Shown here: positions 11,344-30,369 of the stretch, piece by piece
Layout: each line of letters begins with the position of its first letter
How positions within the stretch are numbered: position 1 is the stretch's first letter
Source of the DNA: Halicephalobus mephisto
Lineage: Eukaryota; Nematoda; Chromadorea; Rhabditida; Panagrolaimidae
Direction: 5' to 3'
DNA: 64,000 nt
NCBI GenBank assembly: GCA_009193035.1
Contig: SWDT01000103.1
Span: 248,001-312,000 of the forward strand
Notes under the pieces: generated by a model
What the model was told of the DNA's origin: nothing
Databases searched by the model: none
The model's input: the letters and a program-made list of their open reading frames with translations, nothing else
Made by a program: the position numbers and the translations under genes

Positions 11344-14300
11344 TTACAATGAAGCTGGGAAATAATTTTAAAAATTGTCCAAAAAATCGAAGATGACAAT
11401 AGTTCCGTACTCAACGAAAAGAGAGAACAGTCACTAGAAAATTTCCACTCGAGACGGCGATCGATGAGCTGAGTCAGCTTGTCGGGTTCAAAACAAGTCA
11501 GACAAACAATAAAAATGAAAATGAAACCCTTGTTGGTAATTTATATAGTTACTATTTCCAAACATTCCTTTTTCCAAATTTTTACTAATTTTCCTTTTTC
11601 GGACAGATTTAACTTCTTTTTTATTTTGTTTTGACTTTTTCAGAGTTATTTGGCAAAGAAAGAAATTTTGTTCCGCATATTTTTCGAAAATCCTTTATGA
11701 ATTGTCACGCAAGAGGGATCTTTGGGAATCAGAGGGTTGTGAAAATTAAAAAATTAGTATCTTAGAAACGTCATGAATGGATTCAAACGTTAGTAAGGAT
11801 CTTTAAAAGTAGAAATTTTTATATAAAACCACAATAAACATATTTAAAATTAAAAATCGATATATCAAATTTCAATTATAATATTTTAAAGTAACAATCG
11901 ATATATCAAATCTTAATAAACATGTTCAAAATTAAAAATCGATATATCAAATTTCAATTATGACATTTTAAAGTAACAATCGATATATCAAATCTTAATA
12001 AACATGTTCAAAATTAAAAATCGATATATCAAATCTTAATAAACATATTTAAAATTAAAAATTGATATGTCAAATTTCAATTATAATATTTTAAAGTAAC
12101 AATTGATATATCAAGTCTTAATAAAAACTTTTGGAAATAAAATTTTATATCTTGAATTTTAATAAAAACTTAAAAATAATTTTCTAAATATTTTAAACTT
12201 TAATACACATCTTCGAAAATTAAAATTCCTATGTATTAAACATCAATAAACATCTTTAAAAATAAAATTCTGTGTACAAAACATCGATAAACATCTTTGA
12301 AAATATAATTTTTATATTTTAAAAATCGATAAACGTCTTAGAAAATCAAAAATTGATATATGAAATTTCAATAAAGATGTTTAAAAACAAAAATTGATAT
12401 ATCAAATTTTAATAAAAATGTTTAAAAACAAAAATTGATATATCAAATTTTAATAAAAATGTTTAAAAACAAAAATTGATATATCAAACTTTAATGAAGA
12501 TGCTAGAAAATAATTTTCATATATCAAATTTTAATAAAAATGTTTGAAAACGAAAATTGATATATCAAATTTTAATGAAGATGCTAGAAAGTAATTTTCA
12601 TCTTTGCCTCTTATATTTGCCTAGGGGGATTTGCAATATCCATCTTTAGCCGTGTTTCGTGGTTATTTGAACAGTGTAACTGAGCTTTATGGCTTTCAAT
12701 TTGAGTGGCTCGAAATTAGCCTGTTGAAAGCCAAGAAGCAGAATAACCTCTCTTTTGTCCATTTCTGGCATCACGTATTTCGACAAATCCTACTTTGATG
12801 TTTGTGCCGAGCTCCAGATGTGACACAAGCAGTCCCGACCAGTTCTAGGCCAGACAATTCTCCCCCCACAAAAAAGCAACTGCTGTTCCGTGTGCGCTCT
12901 CTCTTATATTTTGCTCTGTTGCGGCCCATTTTGTTGTACTTCCTATTCATTTCTGTTAGAGCTTTCTTCACTGCCGCTGGCCTCCTTTTTCCCATTTCCT
13001 TGCATCCACAGCCCCACCATCGTTGCTGTACATTTTTATTGATTAGCTAACAGACGAACTTTATTAGATTGAGGATTTTTTTCATTATTTTTTTGTTTTT
13101 TAAAAGCACACAAAGTTGCGCAGATCCATGTGGTCCTCGGTGGCTTTCTAACTAAGTTTACCAAACTACCAGGAATATCGGTCGGGACAGTTTTGTCGAA
13201 TATTTATTGACAAAAGACGGTTCCTTCCTGCAGCGGAGGAATGAAGGTGGATGGAGGAGTGTTTTTAAATTTATTTTCATATATCAAAGTCGTTAAAAAA
13301 TTTTTTTCATATATCAAAATCGTTAAAAAACTTTCTTCCATATATCAAAATCGTTAAAAAAACTTTCTTCATATATCAAAATTGTGTGAAAATTTTTTAT
13401 GTTGAAATTGTTTGAGAAATTTTTGACGTATATTAAAATTATTTTAAATATTTTTCTGATATATTAAAGTTGTAAAAATTTACTTTTTTTACATTGAATT
13501 TTTTTATTTTTTACATTGAGGTTTTTATTTTTGTTTAATATTAAATAATAGTTGTTATCTTAAGCTTTTTAAATCCTAACCAAGTATTCTATTTTTTCAT
13601 TATCGTAAAAAATCGAATATTTTTAAGACCGGAAATCGACCGTTTTTTACAACACGTGATTCATTTTCGATTTGTCTAAACTTTTTAGTTGAATATTTTA
13701 GAATTAAGAGAAAATTTAATCAGTTTTGCTTTGAAAGTTGGCGTTTTATCTGGTTCGATGTTTCCTCCGTTTTCGATGTGCACACAAGTACCTGTACAAA
13801 AGCGTGTGCATCCCCTCTCCCTGTCCCACCCATCTGTCATTATCATCATGTCTCCAGGCTCTCATTAGTTCCCGTTTATTGATTGTTTCCCATAATTCGT
13901 TTTATTTGTACAAAATCTAATTTTTATTAAAAACACATGTTTTATAATTTTATTTTTTCTCGTTTGTCGCCCTTATTCTAAAATTTAAAACATCTGTGAT
14001 TTTTTAAGTTCTTTAAAAAATTAAAAAACTGAAAACAGATGTTGTTTTTTTGTAAAATTATCAAAAACAATTTCTTCAAATTTAACTTTTTTGAATTTTG
14101 CTTTTCAAAATTGTTTTGGATTTTTTTATTTTTTATTTTTTAGAATATTTTACGGCCTTTAAAAATTGCAAAATTTAAATTCATGTTATTTTTAAAGCCC
14201 TATATGACTGGAGCAGTCTTGGAAAGGCGTGGTTGTTAAAAAGTTAATTAACTCTTTTCCCGTTGTGACTGAATTCAGCAACAGTTTGGAAGTTCTCGAG

Positions 14301-15188
14301 AAGATTAAATTTTGACGAGTTATATATTCTTTTCAATTTTTTTTACAATGAATTAATCGAAATTGAATGATATCATTCACAAAGCTCTTCATCTGTAAAA
14401 AAATGTGACTAAAGAAGAGTAACGATTCTTGGATTCACACGGATGCCGACATGAGAGTTGTGAAGTAGGCAGAGTAATGGTTGTCTGGCTCGGGATGCAT
14501 TGTTGGAGTATGTGATGGCAGTTGAAGGACAAACATGGCTTGTATTAGCTAGTCTGGCATCCGTCTTTCTTAACATTTCGCCATCCTCAACTAGTCGAAA
14601 GCTCAACAAGCCGAATGTTATAGGCTTTGCTCTTTCTCGTTTTATATTTTTCATTGGTCGCCCCGCAACAAGTCCGCATTTGCCCGAGGGGATAGTATTG
14701 GCTTATTGGTTGTCACTCAGAGTACCAACTTGTGGAGTTTAATTTTACCTCCACCCTCTTTTGACCTTGTGAAATTTTTAATGTTTTATTTTTTAAAAAA
14801 ATTTATAATTTTTTTCGTGTTTTACTTTTTAAAAAAAAAGTTATTTTAATTTATATCTTTTTAGAGTGGAAGTCGAGGCATATTTCGCCAAGGAAGACCC
14901 CACGACTAATCCCTCTCTTGCCATTCGTCGTCGTTGAGATAACGGCTAACACCGAGAAAATCCGAGAACTTCTTAAGACTATCACCAAAACGGGAATTTG
15001 TCTGCACAAGAATTAAGAGAGTGCGAAACAGCAATGGTTGTCATGGAAAGTATTGGCTAAGGAGACTTACATTAGAGTTGAAGAAACCAATATTCTCTTT
15101 TTTCTGAGAAAGTCGGCTTTTTGGTCAAAAGTCGTGAAATTTCTCAAAAAATTTTTACTTTGAAATATAATTTTAAAAAAAAATCTAA
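11344..15188. other. divergent intergenic region max-2 / tax-6
   Basis: 3.8 kb between two divergent starts. 11800–12600 is a tandem array (TATATCAAATTTTAATAAAA type, ~50-base period), and 13265–13450 a related TTCATATATCAAAATCGTT array. Between them lie non-repetitive, GC-richer blocks at about 11400–11500, 12620–13060, 13740–13880, 14200–14760 and 14870–15080. Reading frames in them are short, lack splice context and overlap on both strands, so I read them as regulatory sequence or untranslated leader exons, not genes. Confidence 0.5.
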
Positions 15189-21634
<6,446 letters not shown>

Positions 21635-22115
21635 CGGAAACATATGGTCCTTATTAAACACCAAATTTGATGATAGGCTTTTTTTCTGTTTTTTAAAATT
21701 AGGTATAATCTCGTTCTCGGCCTACTGTAGTTTCGTCAATTGTAAATTCTAGTTGGAATAATCTTGCCTAGTCAGATTAATTTTGAAGATAATTCTTCAA
21801 AAATCCATTTCTGCCTCAGGCGATAATTTTGTTTTTTTTGCTATTCTTCAACGAGTAAAATCGTTTCTTTCGGTAAAAAAAAATTTAAATTAAAAATATT
21901 GTTGATTCTTGCTCTGCTTTCAAATTTAAAATTTTTCTTTGTCTTGAAGCGAAAACTCATGCTAAAACATGTCTGTATTGTTACGGTCGTTCCGGTGATC
22001 GTGAATCCGCATCGCTAATGTTCTCCACTTGCATTCTTCGCTTTTGTTAAATTGTCAGACATCTATGGCTTTTTACTTTAATAATATTTTTTGATTTTAA
22101 AAATTTATAAGAATA
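21635..22115. other. tax-6 3' flank
   Basis: Sequence after the tax-6 stop with AT-rich stretches and no exon signal. It holds the probable 3'UTR; no clean AATAAA was fixed. Confidence 0.3.
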
Positions 22116-22182
22116 ATGTTCTTTGGAGGAATAGCAAATGGTATAATGAACGGAATTTGTCTCAGACGGAAATTAAGAGCAT

Positions 22183-22590
22183 TGATAAAAGATACTGTAC
22201 TTGGGGTCTTTCCAGATGAAGATACTGTAGTTGAAGTTTCTCCAGATGAAGATACTGTGCTTGAAGTTCTTTCAGATGAAAATACTGTAACTGAAGTTTC
22301 TCTAAATAAGGGTACTGTAACTGAAGTCTTCCTAAATGAAAATACTGTGCTTGAAGTTCTTTCAGATGAAGATACTGTAACTGAAGTCTCGCTAAATGAA
22401 GATACTGCGATTGAGATTTTTCCAGATGAAAATACTGTAACAGAAATTTCTCTAGATAAGAGTACTGTAGCCGAAGTTCTTCCATATGAAGATACTGTAA
22501 CTGAATTTACCTTAGATGGGAACAAAGTAATTGAAGTTTTTCTAAATGGGAATACTGTAACTGAAATTCTTTCAGATGAGGATACTATAC
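22183..22590. repeat. 33-bp coding-compatible minisatellite
   Basis: About 12 copies, period mostly 33 bases, core GATGAAGATACTGTAACTGA. Because 33 is divisible by 3, long frames stay open on both strands (plus 22116–22628, an 11-residue DENTVTEVSLN-type repeat; minus 22097–22525 in another phase). No splice signals, signal peptide or flanking exons support a gene, and the TACTGTA core is common in the non-coding repeats here. I annotate it as a minisatellite. Confidence 0.7.
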
Positions 22591-22639
22591 TGCTCAGTAA
22601 TGATTTTGATTTATTATGGCTATCATAAATATATAAAAA

Positions 22640-22975
22640 AAGGTATTAAAAAACGAATATTTGCAAAGAAATTTCGAAAATTGTTTCAGCATAAATTTTT
22701 TAAATTTCCCATTGAAGACCAGAAATTTGAAGTTTTGATTTTTAAATATTTTAAAAGATATTCTAAAATCATCGAACAAGTCATAAAAAATTACTTTAAA
22801 AACACAAATATAAAAAAAATTAAAAATTGTCTCAACACAAATTTCCAGAATTTTCCGTTTGAGATCATAATTGTTAAAATTTATTTTTTTAAATATTTTA
22901 AAAGATATTCTAAAATTATCGAACAAGTCATAACTACCGTAATTAATAAATTTCATAAAAAAATTGATTAATTTT
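22640..22975. repeat. two-copy ~165-bp direct repeat
   Basis: Two diverged copies sharing TTTAAAAGATATTCTAAAAT and ATCGAACAAGTCATAA, about 165 bases apart. From here to 23540 the intergenic sequence is AT-rich and includes another ~120-base duplication near 23185–23400 (AGAACTGTAATTTTTCAGAT). Confidence 0.7.
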
Positions 22976-23564
22976 TATCTTAAAAAATACAATTACCGTA
23001 TTATTTTTATAATGTGTAAGTCATTTATTTTTTTATGTTTTAGAGATTAAAAAAAATTTAGTTGAAAACAAATTTTGAAAATTACTCATTGTGATGTTTC
23101 CGCTCCAAAAATTTATAATTATTTTTATTCGTCGAAATTTCAACGATTAGGTTCGACCACGATTTGAACAATTGTTACTTTTTTAAATTTATTATTTTTA
23201 GATAAATTTAAAAAGTAAAAAATTTTAGAAAATTTCATTGTAAATATTTTTAAATTTCTTTTAGAACTGTAATTTTTCAGATTTAATTTTTTTTAAATTT
23301 ATTATTTTTAGGTAAATTTAAAAAGTAAAAAATTTTAGAAAGTTTCACTACAAATATTTTTAAATTTCTTTTAGAACTGTAATTTTTCAGATTTATGATC
23401 TTCTTAGCGTTAAATTAAATATATTTATTATTTCAGTTTGATCTTTAATTTATTATCTAAGTGTATAATTTAAATTTACTTAAAAAGTAAAGAGTAATGT
23501 AAAAAATTCCCAACGCGAACAGTTCTAAATTCCACACGGGACCTTTCTCAGGCTGGTGATTTTT

Positions 23565-23567
23565 CAG
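23565..23567 (+). promoter_or_regulatory. possible trans-splice acceptor of rabs-5
   Basis: GTGATTTTTCAG ends 30 nt before the chosen ATG, with no donor visible upstream in the intergenic region. In nematodes this arrangement often marks spliced-leader addition. It also argues for the ATG at 23598 rather than frames starting further 5'. Confidence 0.4.
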
Positions 23568-23597
23568 TGTCGCCTTCCGCGCTTTCGTTCGGGTGAC

Positions 23598-26448
23598 ATG
23601 GACGAAGGCGAAACCCCTATTCGTCAGGGTTTTTTGTGCCCGTTCTGTTTCCGGGATCTCTACGAACCGAGATTACTGAAAAACCATGTGTTTGAAGTTC
23701 ATCCTGAAAACAAAGAAGCAATTGAAATCGTTAAAGGTTTGTTTTTCTCCGATTTCGTCGATTGTTTATATATGAAATTTTGCAGGAGCAGTCGAACGGG
23801 TGAAGGAGAAATTTTGGAATATCGATTTGTCGTTGAATCAACCTGGATCTAGCGGGCTTTTGGAGGATTTTCGAGAGGAAGAGATCCAAACTATGGGTAA
23901 GCACATACGTACCTAAAATTAGGTTTTAAAATTTTCTAATTTTAGGTTTTCATCGATGTAGAAAGGACTTTTTTATCAACGAACGTGAGAAACACGTGAC
24001 ATCCGTGGTTTTGGATACGAATAACTTGATAATGCGGCTGGACAAGCTCCTGAACGACTGTCCTCCGGATGTCGCTCGAAAAGGTTGAAAATTTTGAATT
24101 AATTTTTTGCCAAAATAAGTTTTAGCTTCAGACTTTGAGAAAAGCACAGTACCATGGGTTGCAGATTCTGTTTCATCGTGTTATTCCTGTGCTGCAAAAT
24201 TTTCTATGACACGTCGAAGACATCATTGTCGTCTTTGTGGATCCATAGTTTGCAAAGATTGTTCCATGTTTTTGCCATATGACCTTGCTGGTGTGTTTTT
24301 CTTTATTTTCATCCTTTAATTGTCGATATTTAGAAAGACTGATCAATCCCGCATCTTCGGGAACGGTACAGTATTTTTTCAAAGAAGAAGATAATCCTCG
24401 TCAATATTCCTTGGCCGATGGTGATTCACTTCAGACTATGAAGAACAAAACTGGTAAATTATTTTCTGCTTTTGGTTTCAATCCCAAAGCCAGTAACTCA
24501 GAACTCGAAAGTAATCATGTAAGTTTTAATTATTTTTATTTTCAAAAAATCAATGATTTTTATGTTTAAAATTTTAAAAACTAATTATTCATGCCTTGAA
24601 AACTAAAACATTGCTGATTTTTGTGTTTAAAATTAAAATCTCCTTAATTTTTTTATTTTAGAATTTAAATATTGTTAGTTTTTGTCTTTAAAATTAAAAT
24701 TTTACGAATAGTTTTGGTTTTAAAATTTAAATAATGTTGATTTTTACGTTTAAAGTTAAAAAACGAGCAATTTTGGTGTTTAAAATTAAAAATCTCAATG
24801 GTTTTTATTCTAAAACCCGCAATATTATTATTTTAATTCCCGTTTCAGAAAGAACCAAGCATTAGAGTATGTCTGAAATGTAAAACACTTCTGGAACGGC
24901 GACGTCAAGCGATGGATCAGATGCAGTTGCCGTCTGTTTTCAGAGATATGTATGAAAAACTTCGTCAATTACTGCAAGACGCGTCGAACGTTGCTCCTGC
25001 TTATAAAAGAAATGTTGAATCTCTTCGTAGAGGTGAAAGTTTATATACTCTTGAAGGAGCTCTAAAACTTCGAAAAAGATTAGCAGCTTTACAACAAGAA
25101 ATCCAGAATTTAATAACAAGAATTGAAAAATGGGGACTTAATGATGATCCAATCGCTGAAAAACCAACTGCAAGAGAATTTGTTTTACGGGCAAATATAA
25201 GATTAGCTGCTTTTCATGCAATTGAACAGTCGATAATTGGTCTAGGGGATATTCCGACTCCTGAAGAATATAAAAAATTGCAGTTAGCTCATCGTGAAAG
25301 GATTAAAAGAAATGATGTAAGTTTTTTTGTATTTTTTGATTAGAAAGTGATTTTAGATGGGAGAATGTAGTTTTAGATGAGATTTTTAGGGTATTTTATA
25401 ATAATTTTATATATGATTTTTAAGTTTTTAGATGGGAAAATGTAGTTTTGGATAAGGCTTTTAAGATATTTTTATATGATTTTTAATTTTATATGGGAAA
25501 ATGTAGTTTTAGATAAGGCTTTTAGGGTATTTTATGATAATTTTATGATTTTTGACTTTAGATCATGCATAGAGAATTATTTACGTTGCATAGTATATTT
25601 TAAAAGTCTAGATTTAAATTGGATGCAGTTTCGAGAAATTTATTATGAAATTGTGTAAAATTATAGAGTGACGCAAACCCGGATTTTAAGTTGCTTTAGT
25701 TTCTAAAACTTGTAAAAAATCACGTCGAGATAGTTTTGTAAGAGAGTTTATATATGACTTCTGCAATATATAACCGATTACGAAATAATCGCAGGAAGTT
25801 GAAAAATAAAGTACTTTTTAAAAATCTAGAAATTTTGTAAGATTAGTTTTTAAAAAATTATATGGATTTTTTGATTAATAATTATGTTTTTATTTTAGTC
25901 TTGTTCTACGAGTTCAATAACCAATGAAAGTCATATCAGCCATGGTCATTCAGAAGTATCAAAACCAGTGATGAAAAGTAGTGCATCTTTTAATGGGTCA
26001 AATCCTGATGGAGGTTGGACAGCCCAACCTGTGGATGGTATTTTGAATAATCAATCGTCCAATGGTGAATTGGATGTTCTTCAAGAACAGTATATCCGTA
26101 CTAAAGAGTGAGTTTATTTTTAGAATTTTAATTTTCTAAAAGTTTTAATTTTTTAAGTTTTCTATTTTTAAAATTTTTACTTTTTTATGTTTTTAGAATT
26201 TTAATTTTCTAAGAGTTTTAATTTTTTAAAAGTTTTTTATTTTTAAAATTTTTACTTTTTTGTTGTAAAATTTCTTATTTTCCAATGTTCTTAAAATTTT
26301 TACTTTTTTATGTTTGTTAATTTTAAATTTTTTCAGTTTTCTTAGACAAGCAGCTGAATCGGGTAGATTGGATGAAGCAGAAACGCTTGAGAAATGGCTA
26401 CATGTTATGGAAAATGAATTACGAAGCAAAAATATAAGCATCCCGTAA
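23598..26448 (+). CDS. rabs-5: Rabenosyn-5, FYVE-domain Rab effector
   Basis: Eight exons: 23598–23736, 23786–23896, 23946–24083, 24126–24290, 24334–24518, 24849–25316, 25899–26107, 26337–26448; 508 residues, all in phase. N-terminal C2H2 finger [17 protein letters not shown] (about 14–30). FYVE domain from about 135: [12 protein letters not shown], the PI3P-binding RRRHHCR, then CGSIVCKDC, with the last Cys pair (VCLKCK) after an insertion coded in exon 5. Helical, Lys/Glu-rich segments follow, and a C-terminal [20 protein letters not shown] looks like the Rab-binding helical hairpin. The protein links PI3P/Rab5 early endosomes to recycling. NPF motifs that recruit EHD proteins in vertebrate rabenosyn-5 were not seen. 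A likely polyadenylation signal TAATAAAAAT is near 26520. Confidence 0.9.
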
Positions 26449-26915
26449 ACGTGGCAATTTTAAAAAGGGTTTAAATGTAATTTTAAAACTTGTTTATAGT
26501 AAATTTTTGTGACATATTTTTAATAAAAATGTTTTATCGATATTTTTTGTAAATTAATTTTTTTCATTTTGCACATCACCTGAGGCAAAACTGGAGGGCT
26601 GAGTTATTTCACCTCATTTGACACCTGTCGACGTCGGTTGTAGAGACAATTTTGAATTATTATAAAATTTAAAAAATTTAAAAATATTTTTTTAAATTTA
26701 AGAATATTTTTTATTTTTTAAGAAATTTAAAAATATTTTTATTTTTTTAAAAAAATTTAAATTTTTTAAGAAATTCAAAAAATTTAAAAATATTTTTATT
26801 TTTTAAGAAATTTAAAAATATTTTTTATTTTTTTAAAAAAATTTAAATTTTTTAAGAAATTTTTGGGATTTTTATTTTTTAAGATATTTAAAAATATTTT
26901 TATTTTTTTTATAAA
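26449..26915. other. intergenic, AT-rich
   Basis: rabs-5 3' flank with a poly(A)-signal-like AATAAA near 26521, then low-complexity TTTTTAAATTTAAAAATAT runs up to the chemoreceptor start. No gene is seen. Confidence 0.6.
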
Positions 26916-29440
26916 ATGTCAGAAAATACAGTAAATGAGAAATTAGTTCTTACGGATGAAATGTTGGAAGATTACCGTAAAGGTATGATGATAATAGGTC
27001 TAGTCACGGCAATTGTGAATATCATTGGAATTGGATATATTTTGAAATGTCCGTTTTCGATAATTGGATCTTATAAATGGCATTTATTGAACATTGCTGT
27101 AAGTTTTTGTATTTTTATATAATAATTAAATAAAGCTGTTTTTTATAAAAAATATTTTCAAAAATTGAAAAAACTAAAAATAGAAAAATTTTATATAAAA
27201 ATTTTTAAAAATTTTTTACATAAAAAACTAAAAATTTCTTTATATAGGAAATTTTATGTAAGGAATTCTTTAAAAAACATTTTTAAGTGAAAATTATCTT
27301 TATAAAAATGTTTTTTATATATCAATATTTATTAAAATTCTTATATATTTGAATATAACTTATTTTTTATATATCAAAGTTCTTTAAAATTTATATATAT
27401 TTGAATATAACTGATTTTTTATGCAAATTATCTTTATAAAAAAAATTTTTATATATCAAAATTCTTATATATTTGAATATAACTGATTTTTTATGCAAAT
27501 TATCTTTATAAAAGTATTTTTTATATATCAAAATTTATCAAAATTCTTTTATATTTGAATATAACTGATTTTTTATGCAAATTATCTTTATAAAAATGTT
27601 TTTTATATATCAAAATTTATCAAAATTCTTTTATATTTGAATATAACTTATTTTTTATGCAAATTATCTTTATAAAAGTATTTTTTATATATCAAAATTC
27701 TCTAAAATTGTTATGAATGAATATTTTTATAGTTTATTTTTTATATATGAATTGCGTTTGAAATTACTTTTTTAGGTTTGTTCGTGCATTATGGATCTTC
27801 ATTTTTCTCTGATCTTCATTGGATTTCCGTTGTTTCCGGTTCTTGGGTTTTGTTCAGTCGGATTTACATCTGGATTAGGGAGGTTTCTCGGCGGAGATGT
27901 TCAATACGTTTGTTTTATTTTTTATATAAAAATAATTTTTAAATTTCAGTTAATTTTTATTCAACTTTTTGGTGTTTATGGATTGTCGGTGTTGAATGCT
28001 ATTTTATATCATATGACGAAAATTGTCGGAGCTAAATCAATTTTAAAATCGAAAAAAGCACTCATAACCGGAGTCACTATCCAGTTCGTTTATCCCATGC
28101 CTTGCTGGATATATCACCTATTTATTATTCCTACAAAAGACGAAATGAAAAATTACGTCGAAAAAGTCGCTCCAAACGCTGTTTCATATATCGAATCTCA
28201 CGCGTGTTCGGTCATGGTCAAAAATCCGAAAACTTACATATATATCGCTTTATCCGGCTTGATGGTATTTGTTTGCTCAATTACGGTATTTATCTGTTGT
28301 GGTTTAGCTGTATTATTATTATTACGAAACAAATCAGGCAAAACTTCCAAAGAATACAAAATGTTCAAGTCGATGACGATCGGATTGATCAGCCAGATCG
28401 TCGGCCCGATGTTGACCGTTCTTGTTCCAATGTTTTTCCTACTTTATAAAATTAATACAAAAGATGACAATCCCGCAAGTAAGTAGATTTTTTAATAAAC
28501 AAAGTATTTTAATTTTTTACATTTTTTGAATTCCCGCGCAAGGGCGAGCAAAAGTAAAAAAATGGCAAATTTGGCAATCTATTACGAAATATACTCGCAC
28601 TTTTTCTACCTAAATTTTGGGATTTTTAAAATTTTATAGAAATCCGTTTCAAACAATTTTATAAAATTTTTACTTTCTATAATAAGAGGATTGTAGTTGG
28701 ATCCTTATAGAACTACATAAACGTTACAGTTTAGGTCTCGATTGGAAAATCATAGAAATTCCCTTCGAGACCATTTCGTATTAAAATCTTTATTTTTAAT
28801 TTTTACAATAATATAATTTTGATTATATTTTTATTGAACTACATAAATATTGAATTTTATAACTTTTTGTCTCGAATGGAAAATTCCAAAAGTTCGTGTT
28901 GGGACCATTTCTCAACAAAATTCATTTTAATTTTTACAATAATATAATTTTGATTATATTTTTATTGAACTACATAAACTTTAAATCTTAACTTTTTGTC
29001 TCGAATGGAAAATTCCAAAAGTTCGTGTTGGGACCATTTCTCAACAAAATTCATCTTAATTTTTACAATTCTTTCATTTTTATAAAATCACATATTTTCA
29101 AAAAATTATTTCGAAACAAATTTTTAGAATTTCCCATAAAAAACAAAAAAATTTAACCTTTATAAATTTAATAATAGTATGGTTTCAGATTATACTCCTT
29201 TGGCGTTTCAAATACTTTCCTTACATTCTATTATCAACATTGTTGCTATGGTTATCTTCACAAGTCCCCTCAGGCAAGGCTTGGGTATATCCCCACAGGA
29301 AACAGGTGACAAATTTTCTAATTTAAAAAATAATAAAAGTTTCAGAAACAGTCGGGAATGAGTTATTCGAACGACGTCATCCGCTTCCATCGAGACCCCA
29401 AACGACTGCTGCTGTCGTAGCTTTCTCCGAACAACTTTAA
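26916..29440 (+). CDS. serpentine chemoreceptor, Str superfamily (Srh-like)
   Basis: Five exons: 26916–27098, 27776–27907, 27950–28478, 29189–29305, 29346–29440; 351 residues. About seven hydrophobic segments, starting with MMIIGLVTAIVNIIGIGYIL and ending with FQILSLHSIINIVAMVIF. SYKWHLLNIA after helix 1 and LHSIINIV...SPLRQG at helix 7 are in the style of nematode Srh receptors (Str superfamily); I cannot place it in a subfamily with certainty. Such proteins are candidate GPCRs of chemosensory cilia. Introns 2 and 4 are only 42 and 40 nt, and intron 2 is a multiple of three without a stop. Intron 1 (27099–27775) and intron 3 (28479–29188) hold repeats. It ends 80 nt from a convergent gene. 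Confidence 0.78.
27290..27745. repeat. ~115-bp tandem repeats in chemoreceptor intron 1
   Basis: Four to five copies built from TATATTTGAATATAACTGAT and TTTATGCAAATTATCTTTAT blocks. Purely AT-rich, non-coding. Confidence 0.7.
28735..29070. repeat. dispersed-family repeats in chemoreceptor intron 3
   Basis: Three tandem copies (two nearly identical, ~120 bp apart) with GTCTCGAATGGAAAATTCCA and GTGTTGGGACCATTTCTCAA. The same family occurs in other introns and gaps of the window. Confidence 0.7.
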
Positions 29441-29520
29441 AAATATTCTTTATATAGCACATTGAAAATCCCGTATGAATAAGTTAGCACTAATACCACA
29501 GATAAAGTTAACAAGTAAAT

Positions 29521-30369
29521 CTAGATCATCTTAGTTCCGCATTCTGTAATCACAACACCGAGCAACATAACCGCAACGTCCAGGATAACCGTCCAAGCAG
29601 TGTCGAGGAAGAATCCAGCATAACGGACCAGAGTCTCGTTCATTCCTTCAGCAAGCAAGAAGTTCACAACGTAGCCATGAATGGGGTACTTCTGTTTGCC
29701 ACGAACAAAGTGGACCATGTGGAAAGAGGCGAAACCGATCAACCAAACAAGGAAACCGTTCTTCAAAATACCGGCACTTGACAGGATATGGAGGATAACG
29801 CCTGAAGGGAAGGGTAATAGATTGGTAAAGACAACTAAACCCACCGATGATCAGAAAACATTGAGCACGAATGTAGTCCACTTTGATCCAGTACTTAGGC
29901 TCAACGTAATCCAAATCGTCATCTTTGGACTCAACCTTCTGGTCAGATTTCGTCGTGGATGGTTCTCCGGCACTTACGGACGACACAAAAGAAACTTCTT
30001 CAGCAGTAGTGGCTTTCGGAGATGGAGGAGTCTCTGAAAAACTCATATGAAACAAGTCAAAATCGACACATGAAAATCAAGTTATCGAATTCTAAATTTT
30101 TATATATCAATTTAATATACGAAGAAAACGACGTTTGAATATATAAAAAATCGAAATTAATATATAATTATAATTGATATATTGAAAATAATTAATCTCG
30201 ATATATAAAGAAAACAATGTTTGAATATTAAGAAAGTATAAAAATCTGAAAATTTACCATGAAGAATCTGGGAGATTCTTTCCTCGCATTTGCCCAGAAT
30301 CCGCTCCTTCCGACGTTGACGACGTTCTTCGGCTGACAAACTAGCACAATCCTGGATCGAGACAGACAT
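29521..30369 (-). CDS. CAMLG/GET2-like ER membrane receptor subunit
   Basis: Three exons, complement(29521–29801, 29845–30033, 30258–30369); 193 residues; the second intron is 43 nt. The N-terminus carries a cytosolic basic helix EERRQRRKERILGKCEERIS followed by QIL. This is the wording of the GET3/TRC40-binding motif of yeast GET2 and animal CAMLG. A Ser/Thr- and acid-rich linker follows, then three hydrophobic segments (CFLIIGVILHILSSAG; GFLVWLIGFASFHMVHFV; LDTAWTVILDVAVMLLGVVI), matching the three-helix topology of those subunits. The family inserts tail-anchored proteins into the ER together with GET1/WRB. Overall similarity is low, so the assignment rests on motif plus topology. An alternative is an unrelated three-helix ER protein. 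Confidence 0.55.

Noticed and set aside
12771..13050. Overlapping frames on both strands upstream of tax-6 (one Lys/Arg-rich)
   Set aside because: No homology recognised, no splice partners; composition fits a GC-richer regulatory island.
14409..14742. Overlapping 80-codon frames on both strands
   Set aside because: Mutually overlapping shadows without coding features.
22594..22971. Frames of ~120–130 codons on both strands
   Set aside because: AT-rich Lys/Ile/Phe composition, arising from a two-copy direct repeat with no gene context.
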